DNA from: Streptomyces sp. CB02400
GTDB taxonomy: Bacteria; Actinomycetota; Actinomycetes; Streptomycetales; Streptomycetaceae
Length of the DNA stretch: 64,000 nt
Reading direction: 5' to 3'
Assembly (NCBI RefSeq): GCF_001905725.1
Contig: NZ_LIWB01000011.1
Location: 62,001-126,000, forward strand
The notes under the pieces were generated by a model, which worked only from the letters and a program-made list of their open reading frames with translations, made no database searches and was not told the DNA's origin. Position numbers and translations under genes: made by a program. The stretch's first letter is position 1. Each line of letters starts with the position of its first letter. This document shows positions 32,896-41,764 of this stretch, one piece after another.

Positions 32896-33306
32896 ATGAC
32901 GGAACGAGGCAGCAACCCGATCAGTCCGCGTACCGACGACGAGATGAAGCACGAGCTGGAAGGACACCTGCGTTCCGGTCGGCCGACCCACGTGGAGGAA
33001 GCGAGCGACCCGGAGCCGCCGGCGGACGACGACATCCGGGTGGACCCGGGCGGACCGGTTCCCCCTCCAGGCGAGGAACGCGACCGGGCGCGCGCCGAGG
33101 CGGAGGCGGACTCCCTGCGCCTCGAACTGGCACGCCACCTGGACCGCACGGCCTTCCCCGCCGACCGGCGGTCGGTGCTGGAGGCCCTGGAAGCACACCA
33201 CGCACCGGACCCGGTGCTGGAGGCGGCGCGGAGTCTGCCGGAGGACGGCACGTACACCAACGTGACCGAGATCGTCGAGGCACTCGGCCACCGACCGGCA
33301 CGGTGA
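32896..33306 (+). CDS. DUF2795 family protein with charged N-terminal part
   Basis: A 136-residue protein. The first 75 residues are acidic, Pro-rich and probably disordered (VEEASDPEPPADDDIRVDPG). The rest matches DUF2795: LELARHLDRTAFPADRRSVL, EALEAHHAPD, SLPEDGTYTNVTEIVEALG. It starts 34 bases after the Vms1-like gene, so the two are probably one transcript. Role unknown. Confidence 0.82.
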   Translation: MTERGSNPISPRTDDEMKHELEGHLRSGRPTHVEEASDPEPPADDDIRVDPGGPVPPPGEERDRARAEAEADSLRLELARHLDRTAFPADRRSVLEALEAHHAPDPVLEAARSLPEDGTYTNVTEIVEALGHRPAR

Positions 33307-33728
33307 CGACGAGAAGTCGGCGGACGGCTCCCGCGCGGCCCGGATCACGCACGGGAGGTGAGACGCCGAGAAAGAAGTGGTACAGCCCGGCCCCCGCGGT
33401 GCCGACGGTACCCGGCACCGCGAATTCGTACGGCACACGGTCCGAGCGGCGCGATCACGTCACCGAGGACGTCACTCGCTTCGAGCGGGAGCTGGACACA
33501 TGGTGGCGTGCGCATCCGCGTGCGTTCTCGTGCCCTCGACTCGGGAAGAAGCCGGAGCAGTCGGCGAAGAGCCGGTGCGAGCATGGCGCCGAGCCGCACG
33601 CCGTGGCATGACCACTTATGGACACGACTGCCAGCCACCGTCTGCCCGCGTCGATACGCCTGATGTCGGGCCAAGAGCTGTGCGTCCGCCGCCGCGGGTG
33701 ATGCCCCACCTGCCCGGGGCAGCCGACT
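33307..33728. other. 422-base stretch without a supported gene
   Basis: One frame reads VTEDVTRFERELDTWWRAHP near 33460-33520, which looks somewhat protein-like, but it has no start codon or ribosome site and no known family. Nothing else is supported. Confidence 0.4.
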
Positions 33729-33902
33729 CTACTTCTCGTTGTCCTCCACGTTGCTGCCCACGCTCGAAGAGCCGAAGTCCAGAACCTCGGCGACCTCGCG
33801 TCGGGTCTGTTCCGCGGTGAGTGCGGCCACCGCGATGACGTCGCCGCGCTCGGCTATCAAGCGGTCGTAAATCGGCGCAGCAGCTCTGTCAGTGGCATCC
33901 AC
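33729..33902 (-). CDS. Small acidic ORF (57 residues) downstream of DUF5133
   Basis: A 57-codon frame from GTG 33902 to TAG. The peptide begins VDATDRAAAPIYDRLIAERG, continues with a helical VAALTAEQTRREVAEVLDFG segment and ends SVGSNVEDNEK. Its amphipathic helices and lack of low complexity make it look real. It starts 50 bases after the DUF5133 stop on the same strand, so the two could share a transcript. The ribosome site is weak (GGACGAAG). No family recognised. Confidence 0.45.
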   Translation of the reverse strand: MDATDRAAAPIYDRLIAERGDVIAVAALTAEQTRREVAEVLDFGSSSVGSNVEDNEK

Positions 33903-33952
33903 GTCTTCGTCCGTTCTGTTCGGTGTGCTGGCATGAGTGTGAGCGGGGAGGT

Positions 33953-34186
33953 TCAGCTGTCACTCAGGACGGAATCGTCCTGGGGGCGGGCGCCGGGCAA
34001 CTGGTGACGGGCCGCGATCAGGGCCGCGTCGATGTCACGGGTGCCGGTGGAGACACACAAGGTGTAGGCGACGTCCTCCATCCGCTGCCGCACGCGTGCG
34101 CTGTCCGCCCCGGAGGCATTCAAGGCCGCCAGGGCTTCATACTGCTCGATCAGGTCCCGCAGCACTGCGGGGTGGGCCATCAACAT
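33953..34186 (-). CDS. DUF5133 family protein, copy 2
   Basis: A 77-residue helical protein: LMAHPAVLRDLIEQYEALAA, VRQRMEDVAYTLCVSTGTRD, IDAALIAARHQLPGARPQDD. It is the intact paralog of the copy at 10815-11030. ATG 34186 follows GGAAGGAG at 8 bases. DUF5133 proteins are small streptomycete proteins of unknown role. In both places a SpoIIE phosphatase (intact or relic) lies nearby, which hints at a shared regulatory context. Confidence 0.85.
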   Translation of the reverse strand: MLMAHPAVLRDLIEQYEALAALNASGADSARVRQRMEDVAYTLCVSTGTRDIDAALIAARHQLPGARPQDDSVLSDS

Positions 34187-35004
34187 CAGGGGTTCTCCTT
34201 CCACGCTGCCACGGACCCAGAGGAGGTCGTCGCTCGGCTACCCGGTTCTCCGCCCCGCACGCCCCACAGCCACCATGGAGCCGGTGACGTCCCCAAGCGC
34301 CCTGTTCGTCCTGGGGCAGGAAGCCGTCGGCCCCGGATCTCTCCTCCTCGTCCCCCGGTGCCGACAGACCATCCTGGCCACCCGGCGCAGCGCCCCGCGG
34401 GGCGGCTCGATCCACAGCCCGTCCGCACCGGGTCCGCGCCACACAGCGGTGCGCGGTTCCCGAGTCGTCCCATCCCTCCGAGAGCTCGTACCGCAGGCGC
34501 CCGCTACTGGTTCTCGTCGAGCGTTCGCGCCTCGCCCACTCCCTTACCGTGGCCTTGGTACCGGGATCGGGCCGGGGTAAGGACCGCGCAACGGTCACGG
34601 CATCCCGTTGACCGGGGCTCAGGTGTGGAAGCCGGAGAGGCTCGGAAAGTTCACGTCCGCGTGCCGCAGGGGCGGCAAGCGGGCCGCGTTCTCGTCGCGT
34701 GCCGAGCGCGGACGACCGCCCCGCACGCATGGAATGCGTGCGGACTGCCGGTGCGGGTTGCGTGCAGTTGTCCGAGGAAGGGGGTAGACACCGCAGTAAC
34801 CGAATGCCCGGCATATGCCGGGCGGGAGGGAAGCCGCCATGCCGATCGTCCGCCCCGCGCTGCCGGGACGACTGCAAGGGTGTGAGACACCGCCGGGACG
34901 TGTCCGTATGACCCGGACCGGCAGAGGCGAAAAGGATCCGCGCCGGATGTGCACATCCTCGTCCGCCTTGTGGCTGCCTGTCCGGGGTGCTCGCTCCCTG
35001 CCGG
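34187..35004. other. 818-base stretch without a supported gene
   Basis: Divergent gap between DUF5133 and the phosphatase gene. Several frames of 70-110 codons exist on both strands, but none shows a domain. It is large enough to have held a gene that has decayed. The promoters of both flanking genes should lie here. Confidence 0.4.
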
Positions 35005-36237
35005 ATGTCGGCCGTGGTTGACAGAGGTGTGGCAGCGCTGGCGTTGGTACGGCTGATGCAGACCAGCCACACCGCTACGCTCGAGCAGCTGCCGGACCTC
35101 ATCGCCGAGCACGCTGCCGGCGCCGGAATGTACGACGCGGCCGTCTTCGTCGTCGACATCCGCGAGAGTGTGCTGCGTCGGCTCACGGGCAAGGGTCCGG
35201 ATGCCGGGAACGACGGGCAGGAGTTCACCGTCCGGGGCAGCCTGCCAGGCCAGGCATATCAGCGCGTGGACCTGCTCACCGAGCCGACGACGGGCAACGC
35301 GCCGGATGGCCGGCGACGCTGGTGGGTGGCGGTCACCGACGGCGTGGAGCGTCTGGGCGTGTTGCGGACCGATACCGACACCGACGACGAGCCGACCCGC
35401 CAAGCCGTGCGCGATCTGGCGTCGATGACGGCCCTGCTCCTGCTCAGCAAGCGGTCCTTCAGCGATTCCTACGCGCGCCTGGTGCGTACCGAGCCGATGA
35501 ACGTGGCGGCGGAGATGCAGTGGAATCTCACTCCTCCGCCCGCCTACGCCGGACATGACGCCACGGTGGGCGCGGTGATGGAACCGGCCTACCAGGTCGG
35601 CGGGGATGCCTTCGACTACGCCGTGGCCGGCAGCGTGCTGCACCTGGGTGTCTTCGACGCCATGGGTCACGACACCACTGCCGGGATCTCCGCGAACGTC
35701 GCTGTGGCAGCCTGCCGCCATGCCCGCCGCCACGGCGCGTCACTGGCGGAGATCGGTGAACTGGTGGAACAGACGCTGCTGGAGCAGTTCGGCGCCAGCC
35801 GCTACGTCACCGGCATTCTGGCCGACCTCGACATGGACACCGGGCGGCTGACCTGGGTCAACCGCGGTCATCCTCTCCCGATCCTGATCCGCGGGAACCG
35901 GTGGACGACCGAGCTGGCCTGCCCGCCGGCCGGCCCCATGGGCGCGGGCCTGGACCTGCCGGTGACCGTGTGCACCGAGCAGTTGGAGCCCGGCGACCGC
36001 CTGTTGTTGTACACCGACGGTGTGATCGAGGCCCGCGACACCCGGGGCAGGCAGTTCGGTCGGGACCGGTTCGTCGACTTCATCCGACGTCACCACTCCG
36101 GCCGACGTACCCTCCACGAAACCCTGCGCCGGCTGATGGCGGCCGTCATGGATCACCACGGCGGAAAACTCGACGACGACGCCACCGTCCTGCTCGCCGA
36201 ATGGCGCGGCGGCCACCAGGACGAGTTGACTCCGTGA
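35005..36237 (+). CDS. SpoIIE (PP2C-type) phosphatase with GAF-like N-terminus
   Basis: A 410-residue protein. Residues 1-155 look like a divergent GAF-type sensor ending in the helix RQAVRDLASMTALLLLSKRS. Residues 165-405 form the phosphatase: AYQVGGDAFDYAVAGSVLHL, GVFDAMGHDTTAGISANVAV, WVNRGHPLPILIRG, GDRLLLYTDGVIEARD and KLDDDATVLLAEW. It should dephosphorylate a STAS partner; a STAS gene follows with overlapping stop and start, so that is the likely substrate. The start is uncertain: ATG 35005 lacks a good site, and GTG codons downstream are possible. Confidence 0.88.
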   Translation: MSAVVDRGVAALALVRLMQTSHTATLEQLPDLIAEHAAGAGMYDAAVFVVDIRESVLRRLTGKGPDAGNDGQEFTVRGSLPGQAYQRVDLLTEPTTGNAPDGRRRWWVAVTDGVERLGVLRTDTDTDDEPTRQAVRDLASMTALLLLSKRSFSDSYARLVRTEPMNVAAEMQWNLTPPPAYAGHDATVGAVMEPAYQVGGDAFDYAVAGSVLHLGVFDAMGHDTTAGISANVAVAACRHARRHGASLAEIGELVEQTLLEQFGASRYVTGILADLDMDTGRLTWVNRGHPLPILIRGNRWTTELACPPAGPMGAGLDLPVTVCTEQLEPGDRLLLYTDGVIEARDTRGRQFGRDRFVDFIRRHHSGRRTLHETLRRLMAAVMDHHGGKLDDDATVLLAEWRGGHQDELTP

Positions 36238-36641
36238 ACCGCGGTCCTGCAGGACAGAAGCGTTCCGTGAGCACCGACCGACCTCATGCCCCTTACGGCT
36301 GGCAGGCCACCCTGAACACGCATGTTCACCCCGTGACCGCCGACCGTCACCTTGTAACGGTCGCGGGTGATCTCGACCTGTACACCGCCCGCCGTCTCGC
36401 CGACGCCCTGCAGCCACTCCTGCAGCGTGAGGGCCAAGCGGTACTCGCGGGCCTGCCCGGTGTCACCTTCCTGGACTCCACCAGGCTCACACGTCTGATC
36501 ACCGCCTACCGCACCGCCCGGAGTGCCGGCGCCCACCTCGCACTGGTCGCACCCGGTCAACCCGTGCAGTGCATGCTGGAACTGGTCGGCGCCGGTCAAG
36601 TCCTGGCCGGTTGTCCCACACTGGACGCCGCCTCGCACTGA
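36234..36641 (+). CDS. STAS-domain anti-anti-sigma-like protein
   Basis: A 135-residue protein with a STAS domain at about residues 30-130: HLVTVAGDLDLYTARRLADA, AVLAGLPGVTFLDSTRLTRL, and AGAHLALVAPGQPVQCMLEL followed by the VGAGQVLAGCPTLDAA end. The usual 'F-x-D-S-S/T-G' site reads FLDSTRL: the phosphorylatable Ser/Thr is kept, but the glycine is not. GTG 36234 overlaps the phosphatase stop; GTG 36267 is a shorter alternative. It is likely the direct target of the coupled phosphatase. Confidence 0.85.
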   Translation: MNRGPAGQKRSVSTDRPHAPYGWQATLNTHVHPVTADRHLVTVAGDLDLYTARRLADALQPLLQREGQAVLAGLPGVTFLDSTRLTRLITAYRTARSAGAHLALVAPGQPVQCMLELVGAGQVLAGCPTLDAASH

Positions 36642-36668
36642 CCGGTTCGCGCAGCCGCCTTGGAACGC

Positions 36669-37667
36669 TCACCTGACGGATACGGGCAATCGGACGGGTT
36701 CATCCCCGGGTGGTGGCGCCGACGCGGGCATGCGGTACCGGAAGACGCCGTCATTGTGGAGTGCTGTGAGCATGACGCCTTCGCGCAGGGCCCAGGGACA
36801 GAGCACGACTTGGTCGAGCTCGAGGCAGCGCATGGTGGTGTGGGCGATGATTGCGCCGGCCAGAGACTGGCGCGCACGTGCGGGTGAGATGCCGGGCAGC
36901 CCGGCACGCTCAGGGACGGGCAACCCGGCCAGGGTTTTCACCGCGGCCTTGAGGTCGCGGCGGGTCAGGCGGCGAGGTACGAAGGGCCCTTCACGGCCGG
37001 GGGCGGCTCCGCACAGGCGGCCGAGCTGGTGAAAGGTGCGCGAGGTGGCCACGGCGGTCCGCGGGCCCTCCCACTGGACGCGGGTCGCGACGTCGCGCAG
37101 TTCGTGGCGGACCCGCCGCCGCACCCGCCGGAGCGCTTCGGGATCGGGGACAGTGTCACGGGCCAGGTACTCCCGGGTGAGTCGGCCGGCCCCGAGCGGC
37201 AGCGAGACGGCGAAGAGGGGCGACCTGCCGCGGCCGAAGGCGACCTCTAGGGAGCCTCCTCCGATGTCGAGGAGGACCATCGGCCCGACCTGCAGGCCCA
37301 TCCACTGCCGGGCGGCCAGGAACGTCAGCTCCGCCTCCGTCACGCCGGACATGACGTCCAGGACCAGGCCCGTACGGGCGTGCACCTCGGCCAGTATTTC
37401 CTGCTGATTGGGTGCGTCACGCACGACGGCGGTGGCGAACGCGAACAGCTCGGTCACGCCCCAGCGGGCCGCCTCTTCTTTCATTTGGGAGAGTGCTCCG
37501 ACCAGCTGCTCGACGGCGTCGTGGCCGAGCCGACCGTCGCCCGTGGCTCGCTCGGCGAGGTGCAACCGCCGCTTGCTGGTGTGCACGGGCAGCGGCGTGC
37601 CACCGTCCTCATCGGCGATGGCCAGCCGCACCGTGTTCGAACCCACCTCCACAATTCCGGGTCGCAT
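36669..37667 (-). CDS. Ppx/GppA family exopolyphosphatase
   Basis: A 332-residue protein of the ASKHA fold: GIVEVGSNTVRLAIADEDGG (phosphate 1 loop), LFAFATAVVRDAPNQQEILA, VLLDIGGGSLEVAFGRGRSP (phosphate 2), and a C-terminal region with ARARQSLAGAIIAHTTMRCL. The length matches the short actinobacterial Ppx/GppA proteins without the HD-like C-terminal domain. It hydrolyses polyphosphate or pppGpp; which one cannot be decided. ATG 37667 is used, although the frame is open two codons earlier. Confidence 0.88.
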   Translation of the reverse strand: MRPGIVEVGSNTVRLAIADEDGGTPLPVHTSKRRLHLAERATGDGRLGHDAVEQLVGALSQMKEEAARWGVTELFAFATAVVRDAPNQQEILAEVHARTGLVLDVMSGVTEAELTFLAARQWMGLQVGPMVLLDIGGGSLEVAFGRGRSPLFAVSLPLGAGRLTREYLARDTVPDPEALRRVRRRVRHELRDVATRVQWEGPRTAVATSRTFHQLGRLCGAAPGREGPFVPRRLTRRDLKAAVKTLAGLPVPERAGLPGISPARARQSLAGAIIAHTTMRCLELDQVVLCPWALREGVMLTALHNDGVFRYRMPASAPPPGDEPVRLPVSVR

Positions 37668-37974
37668 AGACAAGTGGGTACCCGATGACCAGGCGGTATG
37701 CGTGCAGACCGGTGATCGTCAGCCGGCTTCCCCGGTGCGCCGATCTCACCCGTGCCCCTGGCTGGAGGGAGACCGGGATGAGAGCGGGACGAGTGCTGTG
37801 GACGCGGTCGGGGGGCGTCGCCGACTGCGTAACGGTGCCGGTTCAGACGTTCCGGTTTCGGGGTTGACCGAAGGGAAACTCCGGGAGGAAATCTGACAAA
37901 GCAGGTGATGTCACCGTCGGCTCCGTACCTCGGATGGGCGGCGGGGTACCAGGGCGTACGAACGGAGGGTCCAT
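37668..37974. other. 307-base divergent stretch without a gene
   Basis: Between the leftward Ppx gene and the rightward dehydrogenase. No domain-bearing frame. GGAGGG just before 37975 is the ribosome site for the dehydrogenase. Confidence 0.5.
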
Positions 37975-39300
37975 ATGAAAGCTGTCGTGTGGCACGGGCT
38001 GGGGGACATACGTCTGGACGACGTGCCGGAGCCGAAGATCAAGGACCCGTACGACGCGGTCGTGCGGATCACGACCTCTGCCATCTGCGGCACGGATTTG
38101 CACTTCGTCCGTGGCACCATGCCCGGCATGCGGAAGGGGCGGATTCTCGGTCACGAGGCCGTCGGCGTCGTGGAGGAGGTGGGGTCGGGAGTGCGTAACC
38201 TCCGGCCCGGGGACCGTGTGGTGGTGCCGTCGACCGTTGCGTGCGGGACGTGCAGCTACTGCCGTGCGGGCTACTACGCGCAGTGCGACAACGCCAATCC
38301 GCAGGGTTCCCGTGCGGGCACCGTGTTCTTCGGCGGCCCGGAGGCGGCGGGCGGGCTGGACGGGCTGCAGGCCGAGTACGCCCGCATTCCCTTCGCGCAC
38401 GTCGGACTGGTCCCGCTGCCGGACACGGTCGACGACGCGCAGGCCATCCTTCTGTCCGACATCTACCCCACCGCGTGGTTCGGGGCGAGGCTGGCCGAGA
38501 TCGGTGACGGCGACACCGTGGCGATCGTGGGTGCCGGGCCGATCGGGCAGGCCGCCGTCGCCTGCGCCCGCCTGCGGGGCGCGGGACGGATCATCGTCGT
38601 CGACGGCATGGCCGACCGGCTGGAGCTGGCCCGCGACCAACACGCTGAGACGGTGGACTTCAACGCCGAGGACCCGGTGCAGACCGTGCTGGAACTGACC
38701 GGTGGCATCGGCGCCGACCGGGTGATCGAGGCCGTGGGCGTGGACGCTCAGCGGCCCTCTGGAGGACCGGCCGCCGACGCGCTGCGCGAACAGGCCGGAC
38801 AGTTCGACCACGAACGGGACGAGGCCGCCCCCGAGCAGAACCCGGACGGGAGGACGTGGGTGCCGGGTGACGCCCCGACGCTGGCGGCGCGCTGGGCCGT
38901 GCAGATGGCGGCGAAGGCCGGCACGGTCGGCACCGTGGGGGTCTACCCTCCGCAGGTCCAGCACTATCCGTTCGGCGAGGCGTTCATGAAGAACCTCACG
39001 CTCAAGCTGGGCAACTGCAACCACCGCCGGTACGTGCCCGAGCTGGTGTCGATGGTCGCGGCAGGCCGCCTGGACCCGACTCCGCTGATCACCCGCTGGG
39101 TGGGTACAGAGGACGCGGTCGACGCCTACCGCACCTTCGACCGGCGGGAAGCGGGCTGGACGAAGGTGGCGCTCGGCGTGGCCGGCGACGGCTCGGTCGC
39201 TCCTGGCTTGGGCGAGGCGGCCGGTACCGGCGCCGCCACCACCGCCGGTACGCAGGGACCGGTGGCGACGAATCAGGAAAGCGGAGGCGACCGGCCATGA
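37975..39300 (+). CDS. Zinc-dependent alcohol dehydrogenase (MDR superfamily)
   Basis: A 441-residue medium-chain dehydrogenase. Catalytic zinc ligands are in SAICGTDLHFVRG (Cys38) and GHEAVGVVEEVG (His60-Glu61). The structural zinc loop is CGTCSYCRAGYYAQC. The cofactor motif is VAIVGAGPIGQAAVA. A hydrophilic insert (about residues 258-300) and a C-terminal tail of some 45 residues rich in Gly/Ala/Thr make it longer than usual; the insert resembles that of glutathione-independent formaldehyde dehydrogenases. It oxidises an alcohol or aldehyde with NAD. Its stop overlaps the start of a small zinc-ribbon gene. Confidence 0.9.
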   Translation: MKAVVWHGLGDIRLDDVPEPKIKDPYDAVVRITTSAICGTDLHFVRGTMPGMRKGRILGHEAVGVVEEVGSGVRNLRPGDRVVVPSTVACGTCSYCRAGYYAQCDNANPQGSRAGTVFFGGPEAAGGLDGLQAEYARIPFAHVGLVPLPDTVDDAQAILLSDIYPTAWFGARLAEIGDGDTVAIVGAGPIGQAAVACARLRGAGRIIVVDGMADRLELARDQHAETVDFNAEDPVQTVLELTGGIGADRVIEAVGVDAQRPSGGPAADALREQAGQFDHERDEAAPEQNPDGRTWVPGDAPTLAARWAVQMAAKAGTVGTVGVYPPQVQHYPFGEAFMKNLTLKLGNCNHRRYVPELVSMVAAGRLDPTPLITRWVGTEDAVDAYRTFDRREAGWTKVALGVAGDGSVAPGLGEAAGTGAATTAGTQGPVATNQESGGDRP

Positions 39301-39458
39301 CGGCCGAAGCGGGCGAGAAGGCGCAGAAGACGGGAGACTTCTACTGCGCCGAGTGCAGCGAGAAGGTCCATGTGAAGCAGGGCGACAAGATCCCGTCCTG
39401 CCCCAACGGCCACAAGGAGTTCCAGACCCGCAGGAACGAGCCGGGCAACAAGTCCTGA
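39297..39458 (+). CDS. 53-residue zinc-ribbon-like peptide coupled to the dehydrogenase
   Basis: ATG 39297 overlaps the dehydrogenase stop (ATGA) and has GGAGGCG upstream. The product contains FYCAECSEKVHVKQGDKIPS then CPNGHKEF, a CxxC plus CxxxH pattern that should bind one zinc ion like a small rubredoxin-type ribbon. The tail is polar (TRRNEPGNKS). It may be a redox or metal partner of the dehydrogenase, but that is inference from coupling. Confidence 0.8.
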   Translation: MTAEAGEKAQKTGDFYCAECSEKVHVKQGDKIPSCPNGHKEFQTRRNEPGNKS

Positions 39459-39824
39459 ACGGAGTCGGCCGGCGGTATACGGCTCCGTTGGGAGTGGCCG
39501 TCTTGGGGGCGCGGCACATGCCCCGCGCCGCTGTGGAAGGAGACCTGCCACGCCGGGCGCCGCTCCGGTGTCATCCACGCCGAACAGGGGCGCAGCCCTT
39601 CTTCCGGGCCGGACCCGAGGTCCAGATACCGACCCCGTTCCGTGGATCCCCGTCCATTCGTCATCTCGCCGCAGGGTGCCCCGCAGGTATGGATGGGGTG
39701 GCCGCAGCAGTAACACCTCCGTGTGGCTCCCTGCCCGCCTCCGCAGTCGTCCGGCGACGGCCACGCCCGGCAGCCACTCACACATTCCGCCCCGTGCGCC
39801 TCGCGTTTCCGACAGGAGATCCGG
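39459..39824. other. 366-base stretch without a supported gene
   Basis: Only short frames without domains. The ribosome site ACAGGAGAT of the pyruvyl transferase gene lies at its end. Confidence 0.5.
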
Positions 39825-41693
39825 ATGACCACCCAGCGTCCGACCGTCCCACAGAGGCCGCGTATCGGAGTGCTCGGTTCGTACGGCGGCCTGAACACGG
39901 CTGACGAGGCTATCCTCACCTGTGTCCTCACCTGCCTGCGCGCCCACCGCCCGCAGGAGCGGCTGGTCGTCCTCAGCCGCGACGCCGAGCACACCCGCGC
40001 GCACCAGCCGCTCGCGGACGAGGTGGTGGCCTGGGAGGGCGTCCCGCACCGGATGCTGCTCGAGACCCTCTCGGGCCTGGACCTGCTGGTGCTCGGCGGG
40101 GGCGGCATCCTCTACGACGACGAGGCACACCGCTACCTGCGCCTGGTCAGGGCGGCGCAGCTCGACGGCGTGCGGACCTTCGCCTACGCGGTCGGCGCCG
40201 GGCCCCTGCGCGAGCCGGACGACCGGGAGGCGGTGCGGACGGTGCTGTCCGCCATGGACGAGGTCGTGGTGTGCGACGAGGAGACGCGGCTCGTCCTGGA
40301 AGAGGCCGGCCCCGAGCGGGACGTCACCGTCACCGCCGACCCGGCGCTGCTGCTGCCGCCGGAGCCGTTCACCGCACGGATGATGGCCCGCGAGGGCGTC
40401 CCGGCCGGTGCCCGCCTGGTGGGGATGTCGGTGCGGGAGCCGGGCCGGGCGGCGGAGCACCTGAACGAGGGCGACTACCACGCGCTGATCGCCGGCGTCG
40501 CCGACTTCCTGGTCCGTCGCCTCGACGTCCATGTGCTCTTCGTGCCGATGGAACGCCAGGACGTCCGGCACGCCCACGCCGTCCTGTCCAGGATGGCGGC
40601 ACCCGACCGGGGCCGGACTCTGAACGGCGCCTACAGCCCCGGACAGATCCTCGGACTGATGCGCCACCTGGACCTGGTCGTCGGCATGCGCCTGCACTTC
40701 CTGATCTTCGCGGCGCTCGCCGGCCTGCCGGTGCTGCCCCTCCCCTACGCCGGCAAGGTGTTCGACTTCGCCCGTCGGCTGGGCGCCCCCATGCTGGTCG
40801 GCGTGGCACGCGAGCAGTCCGGGCTCCTGCTGGCGGAACTGGACGGGCTGTGGGACGAGTTCCCGCAGCGCCGTCCGGAGCTCCTCGCACGCGTCCGGGA
40901 CCTGCAGGACCTCGCACGAGGGACCGGTGTCCGCTGCGGGCCCTACTCGACGACCTCCACAGCCACACCGGTGGAGCGCCGGACCCGGTACGAGTGCGAC
41001 CGCTTCTGGCCGTGGACAAGACGTGAGAAGGACGGAGCAGCACCGCCGGGAACCGAGGCCGCGGCCTCCGCGATCCTGCACGGTGACTGCGACCGCGGTT
41101 TCATGATCAGGCAGAGAGCGAAGGACACGGTGGGGGAGGCACTGTCGGGTAACCGGCACTGTGACGACCGGCCAGATACCACCGACGACAGTAGTCGGTT
41201 CGGTGGAGAGCGCCCGCAACAGGTCGCCGATCCGAGGGTCGGGCAGGGAAGGGGCGGTGTCGGCCGGCCGACCGGGTCGTGCCCGTCGATCACCGGCAGG
41301 CGCCGTACCTCATGTGCGGCCCTCGTGCGCAGGATCTTCTGCGCGTCGTCGGCGCCGATGGTGACGGCATCGCCCTGGGCCGGTTCTCCGGCCGGACAAC
41401 TGGCGGGGCCCTTGCCCGCGCCGAGGACCTTCATCACGGTGTCCCGGCCGGTCGGCATGTCCTTGAGCTTGTTGTCGGTGCCGCGGCCCGGCAGCGCACC
41501 GACCCCGAGGTCCTTCCTTGCGGGCCGGGGACGGCACTGTCTCCTCGGCACCGCCGCACTCGGCCCTGCCGCCATGATGTGCCGCGCCTGGGGCGAGGTC
41601 GCGGACCGGATGCGGCACGAGCCTTCCCACGCGGCACCCGACGACGGAGCGGCGTTCACTCTCCGCTCGTCCTGGGACGACGGGCGGCAGTGA
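39825..41693 (+). CDS. Polysaccharide pyruvyl transferase family protein with aberrant C-terminal extension
   Basis: A 622-codon frame. The first 380 or so residues are a normal CsaB/WcaK-type pyruvyl transferase: RIGVLGSYGGLNTADEAILT, LLVLGGGGILYDDEAH, VGMSVREPGRAAEHLNEGDY and LDLVVGMRLHFLIFAALAGL followed by LPVLPLPYAGKVFDFARRLG. Such enzymes add pyruvate ketals to glycans. From about residue 400 the frame continues without a family match, and over 41200-41602 it runs antisense to a CBS pseudogene. The natural end was therefore probably near 41000-41190 and its stop has been lost. ATG 39825 follows AGGAGAT. Confidence 0.8.
   Translation: MTTQRPTVPQRPRIGVLGSYGGLNTADEAILTCVLTCLRAHRPQERLVVLSRDAEHTRAHQPLADEVVAWEGVPHRMLLETLSGLDLLVLGGGGILYDDEAHRYLRLVRAAQLDGVRTFAYAVGAGPLREPDDREAVRTVLSAMDEVVVCDEETRLVLEEAGPERDVTVTADPALLLPPEPFTARMMAREGVPAGARLVGMSVREPGRAAEHLNEGDYHALIAGVADFLVRRLDVHVLFVPMERQDVRHAHAVLSRMAAPDRGRTLNGAYSPGQILGLMRHLDLVVGMRLHFLIFAALAGLPVLPLPYAGKVFDFARRLGAPMLVGVAREQSGLLLAELDGLWDEFPQRRPELLARVRDLQDLARGTGVRCGPYSTTSTATPVERRTRYECDRFWPWTRREKDGAAPPGTEAAASAILHGDCDRGFMIRQRAKDTVGEALSGNRHCDDRPDTTDDSSRFGGERPQQVADPRVGQGRGGVGRPTGSCPSITGRRRTSCAALVRRIFCASSAPMVTASPWAGSPAGQLAGPLPAPRTFITVSRPVGMSLSLLSVPRPGSAPTPRSFLAGRGRHCLLGTAALGPAAMMCRAWGEVADRMRHEPSHAAPDDGAAFTLRSSWDDGRQ
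41200..41602 (-). pseudogene. Decayed CBS-domain gene, paralog of 11156-11572
   Basis: On the minus strand the sequence reads KDLGVGALPGRGTDNKLKDM, VMKVLGAGKGPASCPAGEPA, VTIGADDAQKILRT and VRRLPVIDGHDPVG, each matching the intact CBS protein. A deletion after DGHDPVG shifts the frame (the conserved SLPDPRIGDLLRALSTE end appears in another frame). The start codon aligns with a non-start triplet, and the first CBS motif is eroded. It lies inside the 3' extension of the pyruvyl transferase frame on the other strand. Confidence 0.87.
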
Positions 41694-41764
41694 CCACCGC
41701 CGGTGCCGGTAACCCTTTCCCGCCGGCTGAGCTTGGCGATTCGCATGCGGGTTACCCGGCCGGC

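Noticed and set aside
34186..34473. A 95-codon minus-strand frame upstream of DUF5133
   Set aside because: Trp/Gly/Arg-rich without a domain, and the ribosome site for DUF5133 lies within it.
37625..37650. tRNA T-arm-like GGTTCGAA on the minus strand
   Set aside because: It is the codons for Val-Gly-Ser-Asn-Thr in the first motif of the Ppx/GppA gene. No acceptor stem, D-arm or anticodon arm can be formed around it.
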